DNA of 64,000 nt, taken from positions 38,878 through 102,877 of the forward strand of contig NZ_JAMJXC010000019.1 in NCBI RefSeq assembly GCF_023571765.1, in the 5' to 3' direction. The DNA is from Xanthobacter aminoxidans. Lineage in GTDB: Bacteria > Pseudomonadota > Alphaproteobacteria > Rhizobiales > Xanthobacteraceae. The stretch's first letter is position 1. Each line of letters begins with the position of its first letter. The notes below the pieces were generated by a model that made no database searches, was not told where the DNA came from, and saw only the letters and a program-made list of their open reading frames with translations. Below are positions 38,973 to 51,733 of this stretch, piece by piece. The translations under genes and the position numbers were made by a program.

Positions 38973-40202
38973 TCACCGCCGCTCCCGCGCGGCGAGCGCG
39001 CGCTCGGCGTCCACGATGTAGTCGCGGATCACCGGCACGTCGTCGCGCTTCTCGGAGAGGAGGAGCTGGAACACCATGTTGGAGCCGTGCAGAAAGCCCA
39101 GCTCCACGGCGGCGAGGTAGAATTCCCACATGCGGCCGAAGCGCTCGCCCATCATGGCGTCGGCTTCCGCGCGGCGGGCCATGAAGTTCCTCCGCCAGGC
39201 GCGGATGGTCCAGTAATAGTGCAGCCGCAGCACCTCGCAGTCGTCCACCCAAAGATGCGTGCGCTCGGTGGAGGCGAACACCTCGGACAGCGCCGGCACA
39301 TAGCCGCCGGGGAAGATGTATTTGCGGATGAAGGGCGCGGTCGTGCCGGGGGGCGACATGCGGCCGATGGCGTGGATCAGCGCGAAGCCACCGGCGTCCA
39401 GCAGGTTGCGGATGGTGGTGAAATATTCGTCGAAATGGGCGACGCCCACATGCTCCATCATGCCGATGGAGACCACGCGGTCATACTTGCCGGTGAGGTT
39501 GCGGTAATCCACCTCGCGGAAGTCGATGCGGTCGATCACGCCGGCCGCCTGCGCGAGGCGCCGGCTCTCGGCCAGCTGCTCGGGCGAGACGTTGATGGCG
39601 GTGACCTGCGCGCCGCATTCCTTCGCCATGTAGATGGCGAGCCCGCCCCAGCCGGAGCCGATCTCCGCCACCCGCATGCCGGGGGAGATGTTCAGCTTGG
39701 CCGCGATATGGCGGAACTTGTTGCGCTGGGCATCGGCCAGCGGCTCGTCGGGATGGGTGAAGTAGGCGCAGGAATACGCCATCGTCTCGTCCAGCCACAG
39801 CCGGTAGAAATCGGCCGGGTGGTCGTAATGGGAGGAGACGTTCTCCTTCGCCTTGGAGACCGGGTTCGCCTGCTGGAACCGGCGCACCGAGCGCCACGCC
39901 TTGCGCAGCGCCTGCTGCACGGGGTGGGAGCCGAGGCCCTTGCGGTTCACCGAGAACAGGTTGAGCAGCTCGAACGCGCCGGCCCCATCCTCGAAGGAGA
40001 GGCGGCCGTCCATATAGGCCTCCGCCGCCACCAGCTCCGGATTGAAGAACAGGTCGCGCTCCAGCTTCTTGTCGTGCATCCGCACCGTGACGGACGGGCC
40101 GTCCTTGCCCGAGCCGAACACGTGGCGCTTGCCATCGGCCGTGATGACCGTGAGCTGGCCTTTTTCCACGAAGCGGCTGAGGAGGTGGGAGAGGAGGCGC
40201 AT
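38973..40202 (-). CDS. cfa: Cyclopropane-fatty-acyl-phospholipid synthase family methyltransferase
   Basis: 409 residues. It transfers a methyl(ene) group from S-adenosylmethionine to unsaturated lipid acyl chains at the membrane. The SAM motif is VAEIGSGWGGLAIYMAKE near residue 180, with YDRVVSIGMMEHVG further on. The N-terminal domain (FDLF-type: DGRLSFEDGAGAFELLNLF) matches the CFA synthase family. The start is the ATG at 40202. It lies inside the propionate locus, flanked by repeat elements on both sides, which may isolate its expression from pccA and mutA. Confidence 0.9.
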   Translation of the reverse strand: MRLLSHLLSRFVEKGQLTVITADGKRHVFGSGKDGPSVTVRMHDKKLERDLFFNPELVAAEAYMDGRLSFEDGAGAFELLNLFSVNRKGLGSHPVQQALRKAWRSVRRFQQANPVSKAKENVSSHYDHPADFYRLWLDETMAYSCAYFTHPDEPLADAQRNKFRHIAAKLNISPGMRVAEIGSGWGGLAIYMAKECGAQVTAINVSPEQLAESRRLAQAAGVIDRIDFREVDYRNLTGKYDRVVSIGMMEHVGVAHFDEYFTTIRNLLDAGGFALIHAIGRMSPPGTTAPFIRKYIFPGGYVPALSEVFASTERTHLWVDDCEVLRLHYYWTIRAWRRNFMARRAEADAMMGERFGRMWEFYLAAVELGFLHGSNMVFQLLLSEKRDDVPVIRDYIVDAERALAARERR

Positions 40203-40308
40203 TCAAAAGGCTCCGGCAGGCGCCCGGTCCCGCGCAAGCGGGAGGGACGGGGAGGGGGCGGGTGTGCCGGACATTTTCACATGACGGGGCGCGAGGCCAC
40301 CCTCGTGC

Positions 40309-40478
40309 CCCGGCTGACTGGAGCGCAAGCGGAAGGAGAGCCGGGGCCCAGCGCAAAGGTACGCCGGAGGCGGCTCTTCTCCCGCCGATGCGGGAAACGG
40401 GCTGCTGCGCAGACTCCTCTCCTGGACCCCGGCTCCGCGCTCCGGCTGTGCCGTCGCTTGGCCGGGGAACGGGCGTCC
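40309..40478. repeat. Intergenic repeat, family B copy 2
   Basis: This occupies most of the 311-bp gap between the cfa-like gene and pccA. The left part GACTGGAGCGCAAGCGGAAG then GAGAGCCGGGGCCCAGCGC matches copy 1, and the right part has GGACCCCGGCTCCGCGCTCC and TTGGCCGGGG. The middle (AGGCGGCTCTTCTCCCGCC) is unrelated to copy 1. I see no gene here. Confidence 0.7.
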
Positions 40479-40513
40479 GTTGGACGCCCGCAGGGAGAGG
40501 TCTGCCGGAAGCA

Positions 40514-42541
<2,028 letters not shown>

Positions 42542-42598
42542 GGCGTTCGTTCCTTTGCGCCAGCGGCGCTGAATTCTTTGCGGTCCTCTCCGGGTTTC

Positions 42599-42718
42599 CC
42601 CTCTCCCCTTGCGGGAGAGGGTGCCGGAGCGCAGCGGAGGCGGGTGAGGGGGCTGCCCGGCGCCTCGCGCAGCGGCGCGATACCCCTCACCCCGGCCCTC
42701 TCCCGCAAGGGGAGAGGG
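42599..42718. repeat. Large inverted repeat (family C) between pccB and pccA
   Basis: The 23-bp arm at 42599-42621 (CCCTCTCCCCTTGCGGGAGA...) is the exact reverse complement of the arm at 42696-42718. Each arm is itself a near-palindrome (CCCTCTCCC / GGGAGAGGG). The inner flanks GCGGGTGAGGGG and CCCCTCACCCC also pair. In RNA it would form a very stable cruciform or hairpin. It could separate pccB mRNA from pccA mRNA or stabilise 3' ends. Confidence 0.85.
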
Positions 42719-42738
42719 AGATCACCGAAATCCCGGCC

Positions 42739-44271
<1,533 letters not shown>

Positions 44272-44421
44272 GCCGAGCGCCTTTCAATGAGGCCAGAGGT
44301 AAATTTGAGATTAGCGGGTTCCCGCGCGCTCGCCAGAGCTTTCGCGCCGGCTTTCCCGCAAGGCCCGCAGGCGTTTCCCGCAAGTGCGTCGCAACTCGGC
44401 TAACAGGAGTTGCGATGCATT

Positions 44422-44469
44422 GGAATATGTGAAAAATTGACATTGCGAATTGTAAATCATTCACATTCC
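44422..44469. promoter_or_regulatory. Candidate regulatory region for pccB/pccR
   Basis: An AT-rich stretch between the divergent pccB and pccR genes. It holds nested inverted repeats: an outer pair GGAATATGTGAA / TTCACATTCC (one-base bulge) and an inner pair ATTGACA-N8-TGTAAAT (44436-44457, 6 of 7 matching). TTGCGA occurs twice (near 44410 and 44443). Symmetry and position fit the operator of the adjacent PccR-type regulator. The exact consensus for this family should be checked. Confidence 0.55.
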
Positions 44470-44544
44470 GGAACTCGAAGCTCTGGCGGTACAGGACGTT
44501 AGGTCAGTCGCGGCCGACTACCGCTGAGAGGTGCGGGAGGGGAC

Positions 44545-45969
44545 ATGCGCCAGAAGGTGTTTGCCGGCCACGCGGTGCGCCGGCTGCGCGAGAAGCTGGG
44601 GCTGAAGCAGGGCGAGCTGGCCCAGCGCCTCGCCGTCTCGCCCTCCTACATCAACCAGATCGAGAGCAACCAGCGCCCGCTCACCGCCTCGGTGCTGATC
44701 GCCATCTCGCGCACCTTCGCGGTGGACATCACCTCCTTCGGCGCGGAAGACCTCGACCGGCTGGTCGCCGACCTGCGCGAGACGGCGGCTGACCCCCTGT
44801 TCAAGGATCTCGACCTCGGCCTTCAGGACATGAAGGCGGTGGCGAACCTTTCGCCCGCCTTCGCCCACGCCTTCCTGCGGATGCATGTCGCGCTGCGTCG
44901 CACGGCGGAGTGGCGGGCGTCCCTCGACGATATGATCACGGCTGGCGTCACGCCGGGCGCGGACGAGTCCAAGCTGATCCCCTATGAGGAGGTCCGCGAC
45001 TTCTTCCATTACATTGACAATTACGTGGATGGCCTTGATCGCGCGGCAGAAAATGCCGCAACGTCACTCGGCATCATGGAAGGGGGCGACCCTGCCGCGG
45101 CCATCGCCGCCCATCTCGCCCGCCGCCATCAGGTGCAGGTGGAGATCGGCCCGGCCGACCCCGACGCGCCCCTCTCCCGCTACGATCCGCGGGCGCGGCG
45201 GCTGGTGCTCTCCGGCATCCTGCCGGCGGCGACGCGGGCTTTCCGCATGGCCGTCACCATGGCCCAGCTGGAGCATGGGGCGCTGGTGGAGCACACGGTG
45301 TCCTCCGGCGCCTTCCGCAGCCAGACGGCGGGGGAGATCTGCCGGCTGGCGCTGCAGAACTATTTCGCAGGTGCGTTGATACTTCCTTATCGCCGCTTCC
45401 TCGAGCTTGCCCGCCGCCTGCGGCACGATCTCGATCGCATGGCGCTGGAGACCGGGGCGAGCCTGGAGCAGGTGTGTCACCGCCTCTCCACCCTCCAGCG
45501 GCCGGGGGCGAAGGGCGTGCCCTTCTATTTCGCCAAGGTCGACCGGGCCGGCAACATCACCAAGCGGCATTCGGCGACGCGCTTCCAGTTCGCCCGCCAT
45601 GGCGGGGCTTGCGCGGCGTGGAACGTGCACGAGGCGTTCGAGGTGGCGGGCCGCACTTTGGTGCAGGTGGGCGAGATGCCGGACGGCGCCCGCTACATCT
45701 GCCTCGCCCGCGCGGTGTCGAGCCCGGCGCTGCGCCACGGACAGCCCGCGCGGGCCTACGCCTTCGGCCTCGGCTGCGAGGTCTCTTTCGCCCACGATAT
45801 CGTCTACGCCGACGGGCTGGACCTGAAGGCCGCGCCGGTGGCGAAGCTCGGCGTCTCCTGCCGCATCTGCCCGCGCCGCGACTGCGATCTCCGGGCCTTT
45901 CCGCCCCTCGACCGCGACATCCGCATCGACGAGAACGTGCGCGATATCGTCCCGTTCACCATCTCCTGA
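44545..45969 (+). CDS. pccR: XRE-family short-chain acyl-CoA regulator, PccR/ScfR type
   Basis: 474 residues. The N-terminal helix-turn-helix (about residues 8-62) has LREKLGLKQGELAQRLAVSPSYINQIESNQRP. A middle domain of about 200 residues follows, and a C-terminal part ends with SCRICPRRDCDLRAFPPLDRD, a three-Cys cluster found in the DUF2083-type group. Members regulate short-chain acyl-CoA assimilation; in Rhodobacter sphaeroides PccR controls propionyl-CoA carboxylase. Its divergent placement next to pccB matches. GGAGGGG lies just before the ATG. Confidence 0.9.
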   Translation: MRQKVFAGHAVRRLREKLGLKQGELAQRLAVSPSYINQIESNQRPLTASVLIAISRTFAVDITSFGAEDLDRLVADLRETAADPLFKDLDLGLQDMKAVANLSPAFAHAFLRMHVALRRTAEWRASLDDMITAGVTPGADESKLIPYEEVRDFFHYIDNYVDGLDRAAENAATSLGIMEGGDPAAAIAAHLARRHQVQVEIGPADPDAPLSRYDPRARRLVLSGILPAATRAFRMAVTMAQLEHGALVEHTVSSGAFRSQTAGEICRLALQNYFAGALILPYRRFLELARRLRHDLDRMALETGASLEQVCHRLSTLQRPGAKGVPFYFAKVDRAGNITKRHSATRFQFARHGGACAAWNVHEAFEVAGRTLVQVGEMPDGARYICLARAVSSPALRHGQPARAYAFGLGCEVSFAHDIVYADGLDLKAAPVAKLGVSCRICPRRDCDLRAFPPLDRDIRIDENVRDIVPFTIS

Positions 45970-46083
45970 CGCAATTCGGCCGCGCCTGCGCTTGCGAAAC
46001 GCCTTGCCTGCGCACACGAAACGCCATGAGGGCGGGTTTAAAGTATCCTCATCGGCTCAATGCGAGTCGCATGGGAGTGGTCC

Positions 46084-47988
46084 ATGAGGGTGCTGAAGCT
46101 GACCGGCTGGGTAGCCGGGTTGGCCATGGCGGGGATCGTTTCGGCGCAGGCCGCGCCGGCCTTCTCCACGGCAAACGTCAACATCCGGACGGGGCCGGAT
46201 ACCGAATTCCCCAGCCTCGGCGTCATCCCCGATGGCTCGCCCATCGAGGTGGAAGGCTGCCTCCAGGACGAGTCCTGGTGCGACGTGATCTGGCAGGATT
46301 TCCGTGGCTGGGTGTACAGCGAGTACATCGGCTACGAGCAGCAGGGCCGCACCGCCGTGCTGCCCGACTGGGGCGTCGCCGCCATCGGCGTGCCGGTGGT
46401 GGCCTTCGCCGCCTCGCAGTACTGGAACACCTATTACGTCAACCGGCCCATCTATGTGAACCAGCCCTGGTATGCGGATCGCTACCGCTGGGAGGTCTAT
46501 AACCCGCGGCCGCGTCCCGGCTGGGGCCCGCCGCCTCCCGGCCCGCGTCCGCCCGGCTGGTGGCGCACCGGCTACGTGCCGCCTCCCGGCATGAGGCCGC
46601 CGCCGGATGCCCCGCGCCCGCCGCCCAATTGGGGCCAGCCCGGCTACCCCGGCAGCCCCGGCTATCCCCCCGGACGTCCCGGCTATCCCGGTGGACCGGG
46701 CGGTCCCGGCTATCCGGGTGGTCCGGGTGGTCCGGGTGGTCCCGGCTATCCCGGCGGCCCCGGTCAGCCCGGCGGTCCTGGCGGTCCCGGTCATCCCGGT
46801 GGCCCCGGTGGTCCGGGTGGTCCCGGCTATCCCGGCGGCCCCGGTCAGCCCGGCGGTCCTGGCGGTCCCGGTCATCCCGGTGGCCCCGGTGGTCCGGGTG
46901 GTCCCGGCTATCCCGGCGGCCCCGGTCAGCCTGGCGGTCCTGGCGGTCCCGGTCATCCCGGTGGCCCCGGTGGTCCGGGTGGTCCCGGCTATCCCGGCGG
47001 CGCCGGTCAGCCCGGAGGTCCGGGCGGTCCTGGCAATCCGGGAGCTCCCGGCCAGCCCGGCGGTCCGGGACAGGTGCAGCCCGGCCAGCCCGGCGGTCGC
47101 CCGGGTCAGCCCGGTGTGCCTCCGGGACAGGTCCAGCCCGGCCAGCCCGGCGGTCGTCCGGGTCAGCCCGGTGTGCCTCCGGGGCAGGTGCAGCCCGGCC
47201 AGCCCGGTCAGCCCGGTGGTCGTCCGGGGCAGCCCGGTGGTCGTCCGGGGCAGCCCGGTGTGCCTCCGGGGCAGCCCGGTGTGCCTCCGGGACAGGTCCA
47301 GCCCGGCCAGCCTGGTCAGCCCGGCGGTCGCCCGGGTCAGCCCGGTGTGCCTCCGGGACAGGTGCAGCCCGGCCAGCCCGGTCAGCCCGGCGGTCGTCCG
47401 GGCCAGCCCGGTGTGCCTCCGGGGCAGGTGCAGCCGGGGCAGCCCGGCCAGCCCGGCCAGCCGGGTGCGCGTCCGGGGCAGCCGTCGCCGGCCGAGCGCC
47501 AGCAGCAGCTGCGCCAGCAACAGCAGGAACTGAACCAGCAGCGCCAGCAGCAGCAACAGCAGTTGAAGCAGCAACAGCAGGAGCAGATCCAGCAGCGTCA
47601 GCAGCAGATGCAGCAGCGTCAGCAGGAACAGATTCAGCAGCGCCAGCAGCAGCAACAGCGTCAGCAGGAACAGATCCAGCAACGCCAGCAGCAGCAACAG
47701 CAGATGCAGCAGCGCCAGCAGGAGCAGATCCAGCAGCGCCAGCAGCAGATGCAGCAGCAGCGTCAGCAACAGCAGCAGCAGATTCAGCAGATGAATCAGC
47801 AGCGTCAGCAGGAGATGCAGCAGCAGCGTCAGCAGTACCAGCAGCAGCGCCAGCAGCTGATCCAGCAGCAGCAACAGCAGCGCCCGCCGCAGCAGCAGGC
47901 GCAACCCCCGCAGCAGCGGCCGCAGCCGCAGCAGGGCGGGGGCGGCGGCAACCGGTGCCAGGGCCCGGACTGCCCGCAACCGCGCTGA
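46084..47988 (+). CDS. Exported SH3-domain protein with collagen-like and Gln-rich repeats
   Basis: 634 residues. The signal peptide ends near residue 23 (SAQA|AP). A bacterial SH3 domain (about 27-85, [18 protein letters not shown]) is followed by a hydrophobic stretch and a Pro-rich linker. Residues about 183-340 are Gly-X-Y repeats, 320-466 are [16 protein letters not shown] repeats, and 470-615 are almost pure Gln with Arg, Met and Glu in a QQQRQQ rhythm. The tail has CQGPDC. The Gly-X-Y part could form a collagen-like triple helix; the Gln part may be a coiled coil or aggregate. Function unknown; surface structure is inferred. GGGAG lies upstream of the ATG. Confidence 0.8.
   Translation: MRVLKLTGWVAGLAMAGIVSAQAAPAFSTANVNIRTGPDTEFPSLGVIPDGSPIEVEGCLQDESWCDVIWQDFRGWVYSEYIGYEQQGRTAVLPDWGVAAIGVPVVAFAASQYWNTYYVNRPIYVNQPWYADRYRWEVYNPRPRPGWGPPPPGPRPPGWWRTGYVPPPGMRPPPDAPRPPPNWGQPGYPGSPGYPPGRPGYPGGPGGPGYPGGPGGPGGPGYPGGPGQPGGPGGPGHPGGPGGPGGPGYPGGPGQPGGPGGPGHPGGPGGPGGPGYPGGPGQPGGPGGPGHPGGPGGPGGPGYPGGAGQPGGPGGPGNPGAPGQPGGPGQVQPGQPGGRPGQPGVPPGQVQPGQPGGRPGQPGVPPGQVQPGQPGQPGGRPGQPGGRPGQPGVPPGQPGVPPGQVQPGQPGQPGGRPGQPGVPPGQVQPGQPGQPGGRPGQPGVPPGQVQPGQPGQPGQPGARPGQPSPAERQQQLRQQQQELNQQRQQQQQQLKQQQQEQIQQRQQQMQQRQQEQIQQRQQQQQRQQEQIQQRQQQQQQMQQRQQEQIQQRQQQMQQQRQQQQQQIQQMNQQRQQEMQQQRQQYQQQRQQLIQQQQQQRPPQQQAQPPQQRPQPQQGGGGGNRCQGPDCPQPR
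46741..46983 (+). repeat. 81-bp tandem repeat within the collagen-like gene
   Basis: Three near-identical 81-bp units start at 46741, 46822 and 46903, and a decaying fourth begins at 46984. Each unit encodes 27 residues ([20 protein letters not shown] plus 7 more). The near-identity at DNA level suggests recent duplication by slippage or recombination. Confidence 0.9.
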
Positions 47989-47997
47989 ACGAACAGG

Positions 47998-48030
47998 AGA
48001 GCCCGGCCGCAAGGCCGGGCTCTTCGCTTT
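47998..48030 (+). terminator. Rho-independent terminator after the collagen-like gene
   Basis: An 11-bp perfect stem (AGAGCCCGGCC at 47998-48008 with GGCCGGGCTCT at 48013-48023), a GCAA tetraloop, then TCGCTTT. It separates the repeat protein gene from gltX. Confidence 0.8.
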
Positions 48031-48079
48031 CGGGGCCCCGCCCATCGACGCGCGCCGCAAGGCGGGTTATGGGCTCCTC

Positions 48080-49444
48080 ATGTCCGCTCCCCTGCGAAAT
48101 CCCGCGCCCGTGCTGCGCTTCGCCCCGTCGCCCACCGGCCTGATCCATGTGGGCAATGCCCGCACCGCGCTCCTCAATGCGCTGATCGCCCGCCGCGCCG
48201 GCGGCACCTTCATCCTGCGCTTCGACGACACGGACGCCGCCCGCTCCCGGGCCGAATATGCGGACGCCATCGCCGCCGACCTCGCCTGGCTCGGCATTGC
48301 GCCGGATGTCACCGTGCGCCAGTCGGACCGGCTCGCGGACTATGCGGCGGCGGCGGAGCGGCTGAAGGCCATGGGCCGGCTCTATCCCGCCTACGAGACC
48401 GAGGAGGAGCTGGACCTCAAGCGCGGCCTCCAGCGTGCCCGCGGCCTGCCGCCGGTCTATGACCGCGCCGCCCTCGCGCTCTCGCCCGAAGACCGCGCGC
48501 GGCTCGAGGCCGAGGGCCGCCGCCCGCACTGGCGGTTCCGGCTCGACCATCGCGTGGTGGCGTGGGACGACGGCGTGCGCGGCCCGCAGCAGGTGGACAC
48601 CAGCACCCTCTCGGACCCCGTTCTGGTGCGCGCCGACGGCAGCTTCCTCTACACGCTCCCCTCGGTGGTGGACGATCTGGCGCTGGGCGTCACGCAGGTG
48701 ATCCGGGGCGAGGACCACGTGACCAACACGGCGGTGCAGATCGAGATCTTCGAGGCGCTGGGCGGCCCGGTGCCCGGCTTCGCCCACCACAATCTGCTGA
48801 CCCTTCCGTCCGGCGAAGGCCTCTCCAAGCGGCTCGGCCACCTCTCCTTGGGGGCGTTGCGCGAGGCGGGGCAGGAGGCGCTGGCGGTGGCCGCGCTCTC
48901 GGTGCTGGTGGGCACCTCTCATGCGGTGGAGCCGGTGGACAGCCTCGATGCGCTGGCGGCGATGTTGGACCTTGCCGCCATCTCCCGCGCGCCCGCCCGC
49001 TTTGATCCGGCGGATCTCGACGCGCTGACCGCCCGCACCCTGCACCTCATGCCCTTCGCCGCCGCAGCCGCGCGGCTTCAGGCGGCGGGGGGCGGCGGCG
49101 GGGAGGCGTTCTGGCTGGCGGTGCGCGCGAACCTCTCCCGGTTTGAGGATGCGCGGGGCTGGTGGGAGATCGTCGCCACACCGCAGGCGGGCGTCATCGC
49201 GGAGGCGGATCGCGCCTTTCTCACCGCCGCTGCCGGCCTGTTGCCGGCCGAGCCGTGGGACGGCACCACATGGAAGGCGTGGACCGGGGCGGTGAAGGCG
49301 GCCACTGGCCGCTCGGGCCGGGGCCTTTTCCACCCGCTGCGCCTTGCGCTGACCGGCCGCGAGACCGGGCCGGAACTTGCGGCCTTGTTGCCGCTGATGG
49401 GCCGGGCGCGGGCGGAGGGTCGGCTGCGGGGGGAAGTGGCGTGA
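48080..49444 (+). CDS. gltX: Glutamyl-tRNA synthetase (GluRS, short alphaproteobacterial type)
   Basis: 454 residues. It charges tRNA with glutamate. The class I signatures are visible: the HIGH-type [15 protein letters not shown] at about residue 17 and the KMSKS-type motif [12 protein letters not shown] near residue 250. The sequence [17 protein letters not shown] is typical of GluRS and rules out the truncated GluQ-type paralogue. Alphaproteobacteria often have two GluRS copies; the other is not in this window. It is transcribed alone and converges on the Do-type protease gene, with repeats between. Confidence 0.92.
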   Translation: MSAPLRNPAPVLRFAPSPTGLIHVGNARTALLNALIARRAGGTFILRFDDTDAARSRAEYADAIAADLAWLGIAPDVTVRQSDRLADYAAAAERLKAMGRLYPAYETEEELDLKRGLQRARGLPPVYDRAALALSPEDRARLEAEGRRPHWRFRLDHRVVAWDDGVRGPQQVDTSTLSDPVLVRADGSFLYTLPSVVDDLALGVTQVIRGEDHVTNTAVQIEIFEALGGPVPGFAHHNLLTLPSGEGLSKRLGHLSLGALREAGQEALAVAALSVLVGTSHAVEPVDSLDALAAMLDLAAISRAPARFDPADLDALTARTLHLMPFAAAAARLQAAGGGGGEAFWLAVRANLSRFEDARGWWEIVATPQAGVIAEADRAFLTAAAGLLPAEPWDGTTWKAWTGAVKAATGRSGRGLFHPLRLALTGRETGPELAALLPLMGRARAEGRLRGEVA

Positions 49445-49470
49445 GGGAGCGCCGAGACTAAAGAACCGCC

Positions 49471-49671
49471 GTCATGGCCGGGCTTGTGCCGGGCATGACG
49501 CTCCCCGGACCAGTGACACCGCAGGTGGAGCGCCGATCCGGGGTCCAGCGCAAGAGTTTCCGCGCAGCGGGCAATGCCAAAGATCGCTGGGGGCAAGGAA
49601 GCGCCTTCGGCGGTCTCTTGCGCTGGGCCCCGGCTCGCATTCCGCTTCGCTGCGTGCGTCCGGGGCGCGAT
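49471..49671. repeat. Adjacent family A (copy 4) and family B (copy 3) repeats
   Basis: A single-arm family A palindrome (GTCATGGCCG...GGGCATGAC, 49471-49499) is followed at once by a family B copy (49502-49671) with CGGGGTCCAGCGCAAG and CTTGCGCTGGGCCCCGG as paired ends. They fill the 240-bp gap between the convergent genes gltX and degP. I see no gene here. Confidence 0.75.
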
Positions 49672-49684
49672 AACCGCGCCGCCC

Positions 49685-51175
49685 TCAGTTCAGCGGCACC
49701 GTCACGAACTCCTGCTTGCCCTCGCCATCGGAGACGAGGAACAGGGCGGAGCGCTTGCCGGCCTTGCGCAGGGCGTCGATCTGCTTCTCCACGTCGGCGG
49801 GGCTCGCCACCGCTTCCTGGCCCACCTGCACGATGACCTGACCCGCCTTCAGCCCCTTGTCGGAGGCGGGGGAGGAGCGGTCCACGTCGGTGATGACGAC
49901 GCCGGAAATCTCGCTCTTGATCTTGAAGCGCTTGCGCAGATCGTCGCTCATGGCGGAGAGCTCGATGCCGAGCGCCTTCTTGGGCGGCACCTTCTGCGCC
50001 TCGGGGGCGGGCTTCGAGGCCTCCGGCTTGTCGTCCTCGGGCATGCGGGCGACCTTGACGCGCAGGGTCTCCTCCTTGCCCTTGCGGATCACCACCACCT
50101 CCACCTCGCTGTCGGCCATGGTGTCGGCCACCGTGCGGGTGAGGTCGCGCACTTCCTTGACGTCGCGGCCGTTGAACTTGACGATCACGTCGCCGGCCTT
50201 GATGCCGCCCTGGGCGGCCGGGCTGTTCTCCGTCACCACGCCGATGAGCGCGCCGCGCGGCTTGCCGAGGCCGAGGCTCTCGGCGATGTCCTCGGTGACG
50301 GGCTGGATGCGCACGCCGATCCAGCCGCGCCGCACTTCCTTGAACTGCTCGATCTGGGCGATCACCGGCTGGGCGGTGGCCGAGGGCACGGCGAAGCCGA
50401 TGCCGATGGAGCCGCCCGAGGGGGAGATGATGGCGGTGTTGATGCCGATCACCTCGCCATTCATGTTGAACAGCGGGCCGCCGGAATTGCCCCGGTTGAT
50501 GGCCGCATCCGTCTGGATGAAATTGTCGTAGGGGCCGGAATTGATGTCGCGGTTGCGGGCGGAGACGACGCCCACCGTCAGCGTGCCGCCAAGGCCGAAC
50601 GGGTTGCCGATGGCCATCACCCAGTCGCCCACGCGCAGCTTCTCGCTGTCACCGAACTTCACCGCCACGAGGGGCTTGGGCGGGTTCACCTTGAGCAAGG
50701 CGAGGTCGGTCTTGGTGTCGCGCCCGACAACCTCGGCCTTCAGCTTCGAGCCGTCGTTGAAATTGGCGAAGATCTCGTCGGCATCCGAGATGACGTGGTT
50801 GTTGGTGACGATGAAGCCCGAGGGATCGATGACGAAGCCGGAGCCCAGCGAGGAGACGCGGCGCGAGCGCTGCTCGCTGCCATCCTCCGGGCGGCGCTTG
50901 AAGAATTCGTCGAAGAAATCCTCGTAGGGCGAGCCCGGCGGCAGTTGCGGGGCGGGCACCGAGCGGGAGGGGGCGACGTTCTGCGAGGTGGAGATGTTCA
51001 CCACCGCGTCCATCACCTTCTCGGCCACGTCCGCCACCGTATCCGGCCCCTTGCCGGGCGCTGCATGGAGCGGCGCGCTGCCGATGCCCGTAAGGGCGAC
51101 CGCCGCCGCCAGCAGCAGCGCGGGCAGCCGGGACCGGCCGGGGAGGAGACGGGAAGGCACGAACGGTGCAGGCAT
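49685..51175 (-). CDS. degP: Do-family serine protease/chaperone (DegP/MucD-like)
   Basis: 496 residues, periplasmic. The signal peptide ends near residue 38 (PLHA|AP). The trypsin-like domain has the triad His in TNNHVIS (about 125), Asp in TDLALLKV (about 157) and Ser in GNSGGPLF (about 228). Two PDZ domains follow (VRIQPVTEDIAESLGLG near 290 and a second near 430). It degrades or refolds misfolded envelope proteins. The start is the ATG at 51175 with GAGG 6 nt upstream. HflKC and a DUF2065 gene lie upstream on the same strand, an arrangement common in Rhizobiales. Confidence 0.93.
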   Translation of the reverse strand: MPAPFVPSRLLPGRSRLPALLLAAAVALTGIGSAPLHAAPGKGPDTVADVAEKVMDAVVNISTSQNVAPSRSVPAPQLPPGSPYEDFFDEFFKRRPEDGSEQRSRRVSSLGSGFVIDPSGFIVTNNHVISDADEIFANFNDGSKLKAEVVGRDTKTDLALLKVNPPKPLVAVKFGDSEKLRVGDWVMAIGNPFGLGGTLTVGVVSARNRDINSGPYDNFIQTDAAINRGNSGGPLFNMNGEVIGINTAIISPSGGSIGIGFAVPSATAQPVIAQIEQFKEVRRGWIGVRIQPVTEDIAESLGLGKPRGALIGVVTENSPAAQGGIKAGDVIVKFNGRDVKEVRDLTRTVADTMADSEVEVVVIRKGKEETLRVKVARMPEDDKPEASKPAPEAQKVPPKKALGIELSAMSDDLRKRFKIKSEISGVVITDVDRSSPASDKGLKAGQVIVQVGQEAVASPADVEKQIDALRKAGKRSALFLVSDGEGKQEFVTVPLN

Positions 51176-51376
51176 GGCTGTCCTCGAGATCATCCCCAGA
51201 GGCTGCGACGCCAGCGCTCCGGGCGCAAGCCCCGCGATGCTCACGATCCGGCGGGGGAGGGCGCACAGTCAGGGACGATTGCGGCAATCTCACCGCCGGC
51301 AGCCTGCGACAGGGGCCGCCATGCCGCCCCTGGTCGTTTCCCGTTCAGTTGCCGGGCGTCCGCGTACCTCACCGTT

Positions 51377-51485
51377 CGTCATCCCCCGGCTTGTTCGGGG
51401 GATCCACCGCGCCGCGTGAGTGCTCCCGGCAAGCGGGCACACCTGCGGCCCGAAAGTGGATCGCCCGGACGAGCCGGGCGATGAC
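51377..51485. repeat. Palindromic intergenic repeat, family A copy 3
   Basis: This lies within the 352-bp gap between degP and the DUF2065 gene. Left arm TCATCCCCCGGCTTGTTCGG then GGGATCC, right arm GTGGATCGCCCGGACGAGCC then GGGCGATGAC; it closely matches copy 1. The rest of the gap (51176-51376) contains no gene that I can support. Confidence 0.8.
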
Positions 51486-51527
51486 GCGGATGGATGGATT
51501 GGAAAACGGGGCCGGAAAGCCCCGCCT

Positions 51528-51716
51528 TCAGAAGCTGCGCACCAGAAACACCACCAGTACCCCCAGCGCGCCGACGCCGAGGCCGGCGAGGCGCATGGGG
51601 GTTTCCGGCGCGTGGAGGACCGCCCGCATGGCCTTGCGCCACGCCCCCGGAAAGGCGGCGAGGCACAGGCCCTCGATGGCCAGCATGAGGCCGAGGGCGG
51701 CCAGAAGGTCCTTCAT
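51528..51716 (-). CDS. DUF2065-family small membrane protein
   Basis: 62 residues with two hydrophobic helices (LLAALGLMLAIEGLCLAAF and LAGLGVGALGVLVVFLV). It matches the YjeT/DUF2065 family, usually found next to hflKC, and the spacing here (17 bp after hflC) fits the operon. Function unknown; an inner-membrane accessory protein is likely. Confidence 0.85.
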   Translation of the reverse strand: MKDLLAALGLMLAIEGLCLAAFPGAWRKAMRAVLHAPETPMRLAGLGVGALGVLVVFLVRSF

Positions 51717-51733
51717 GCCGCCTGCCGGGCCGG

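Noticed and set aside
46741..46983. Possible CRISPR array at the 81-bp repeats
   Set aside because: Units abut directly with no unique spacers, and the reading frame stays open through all copies; no cas genes are nearby.
46057..49333. Two long minus-strand frames (667 and 964 codons) over the repeat gene and gltX
   Set aside because: They arise because the GC-rich and CAG-rich repeats lack stops in all frames. The forward protein has a signal peptide, SH3 domain and ribosome binding site.
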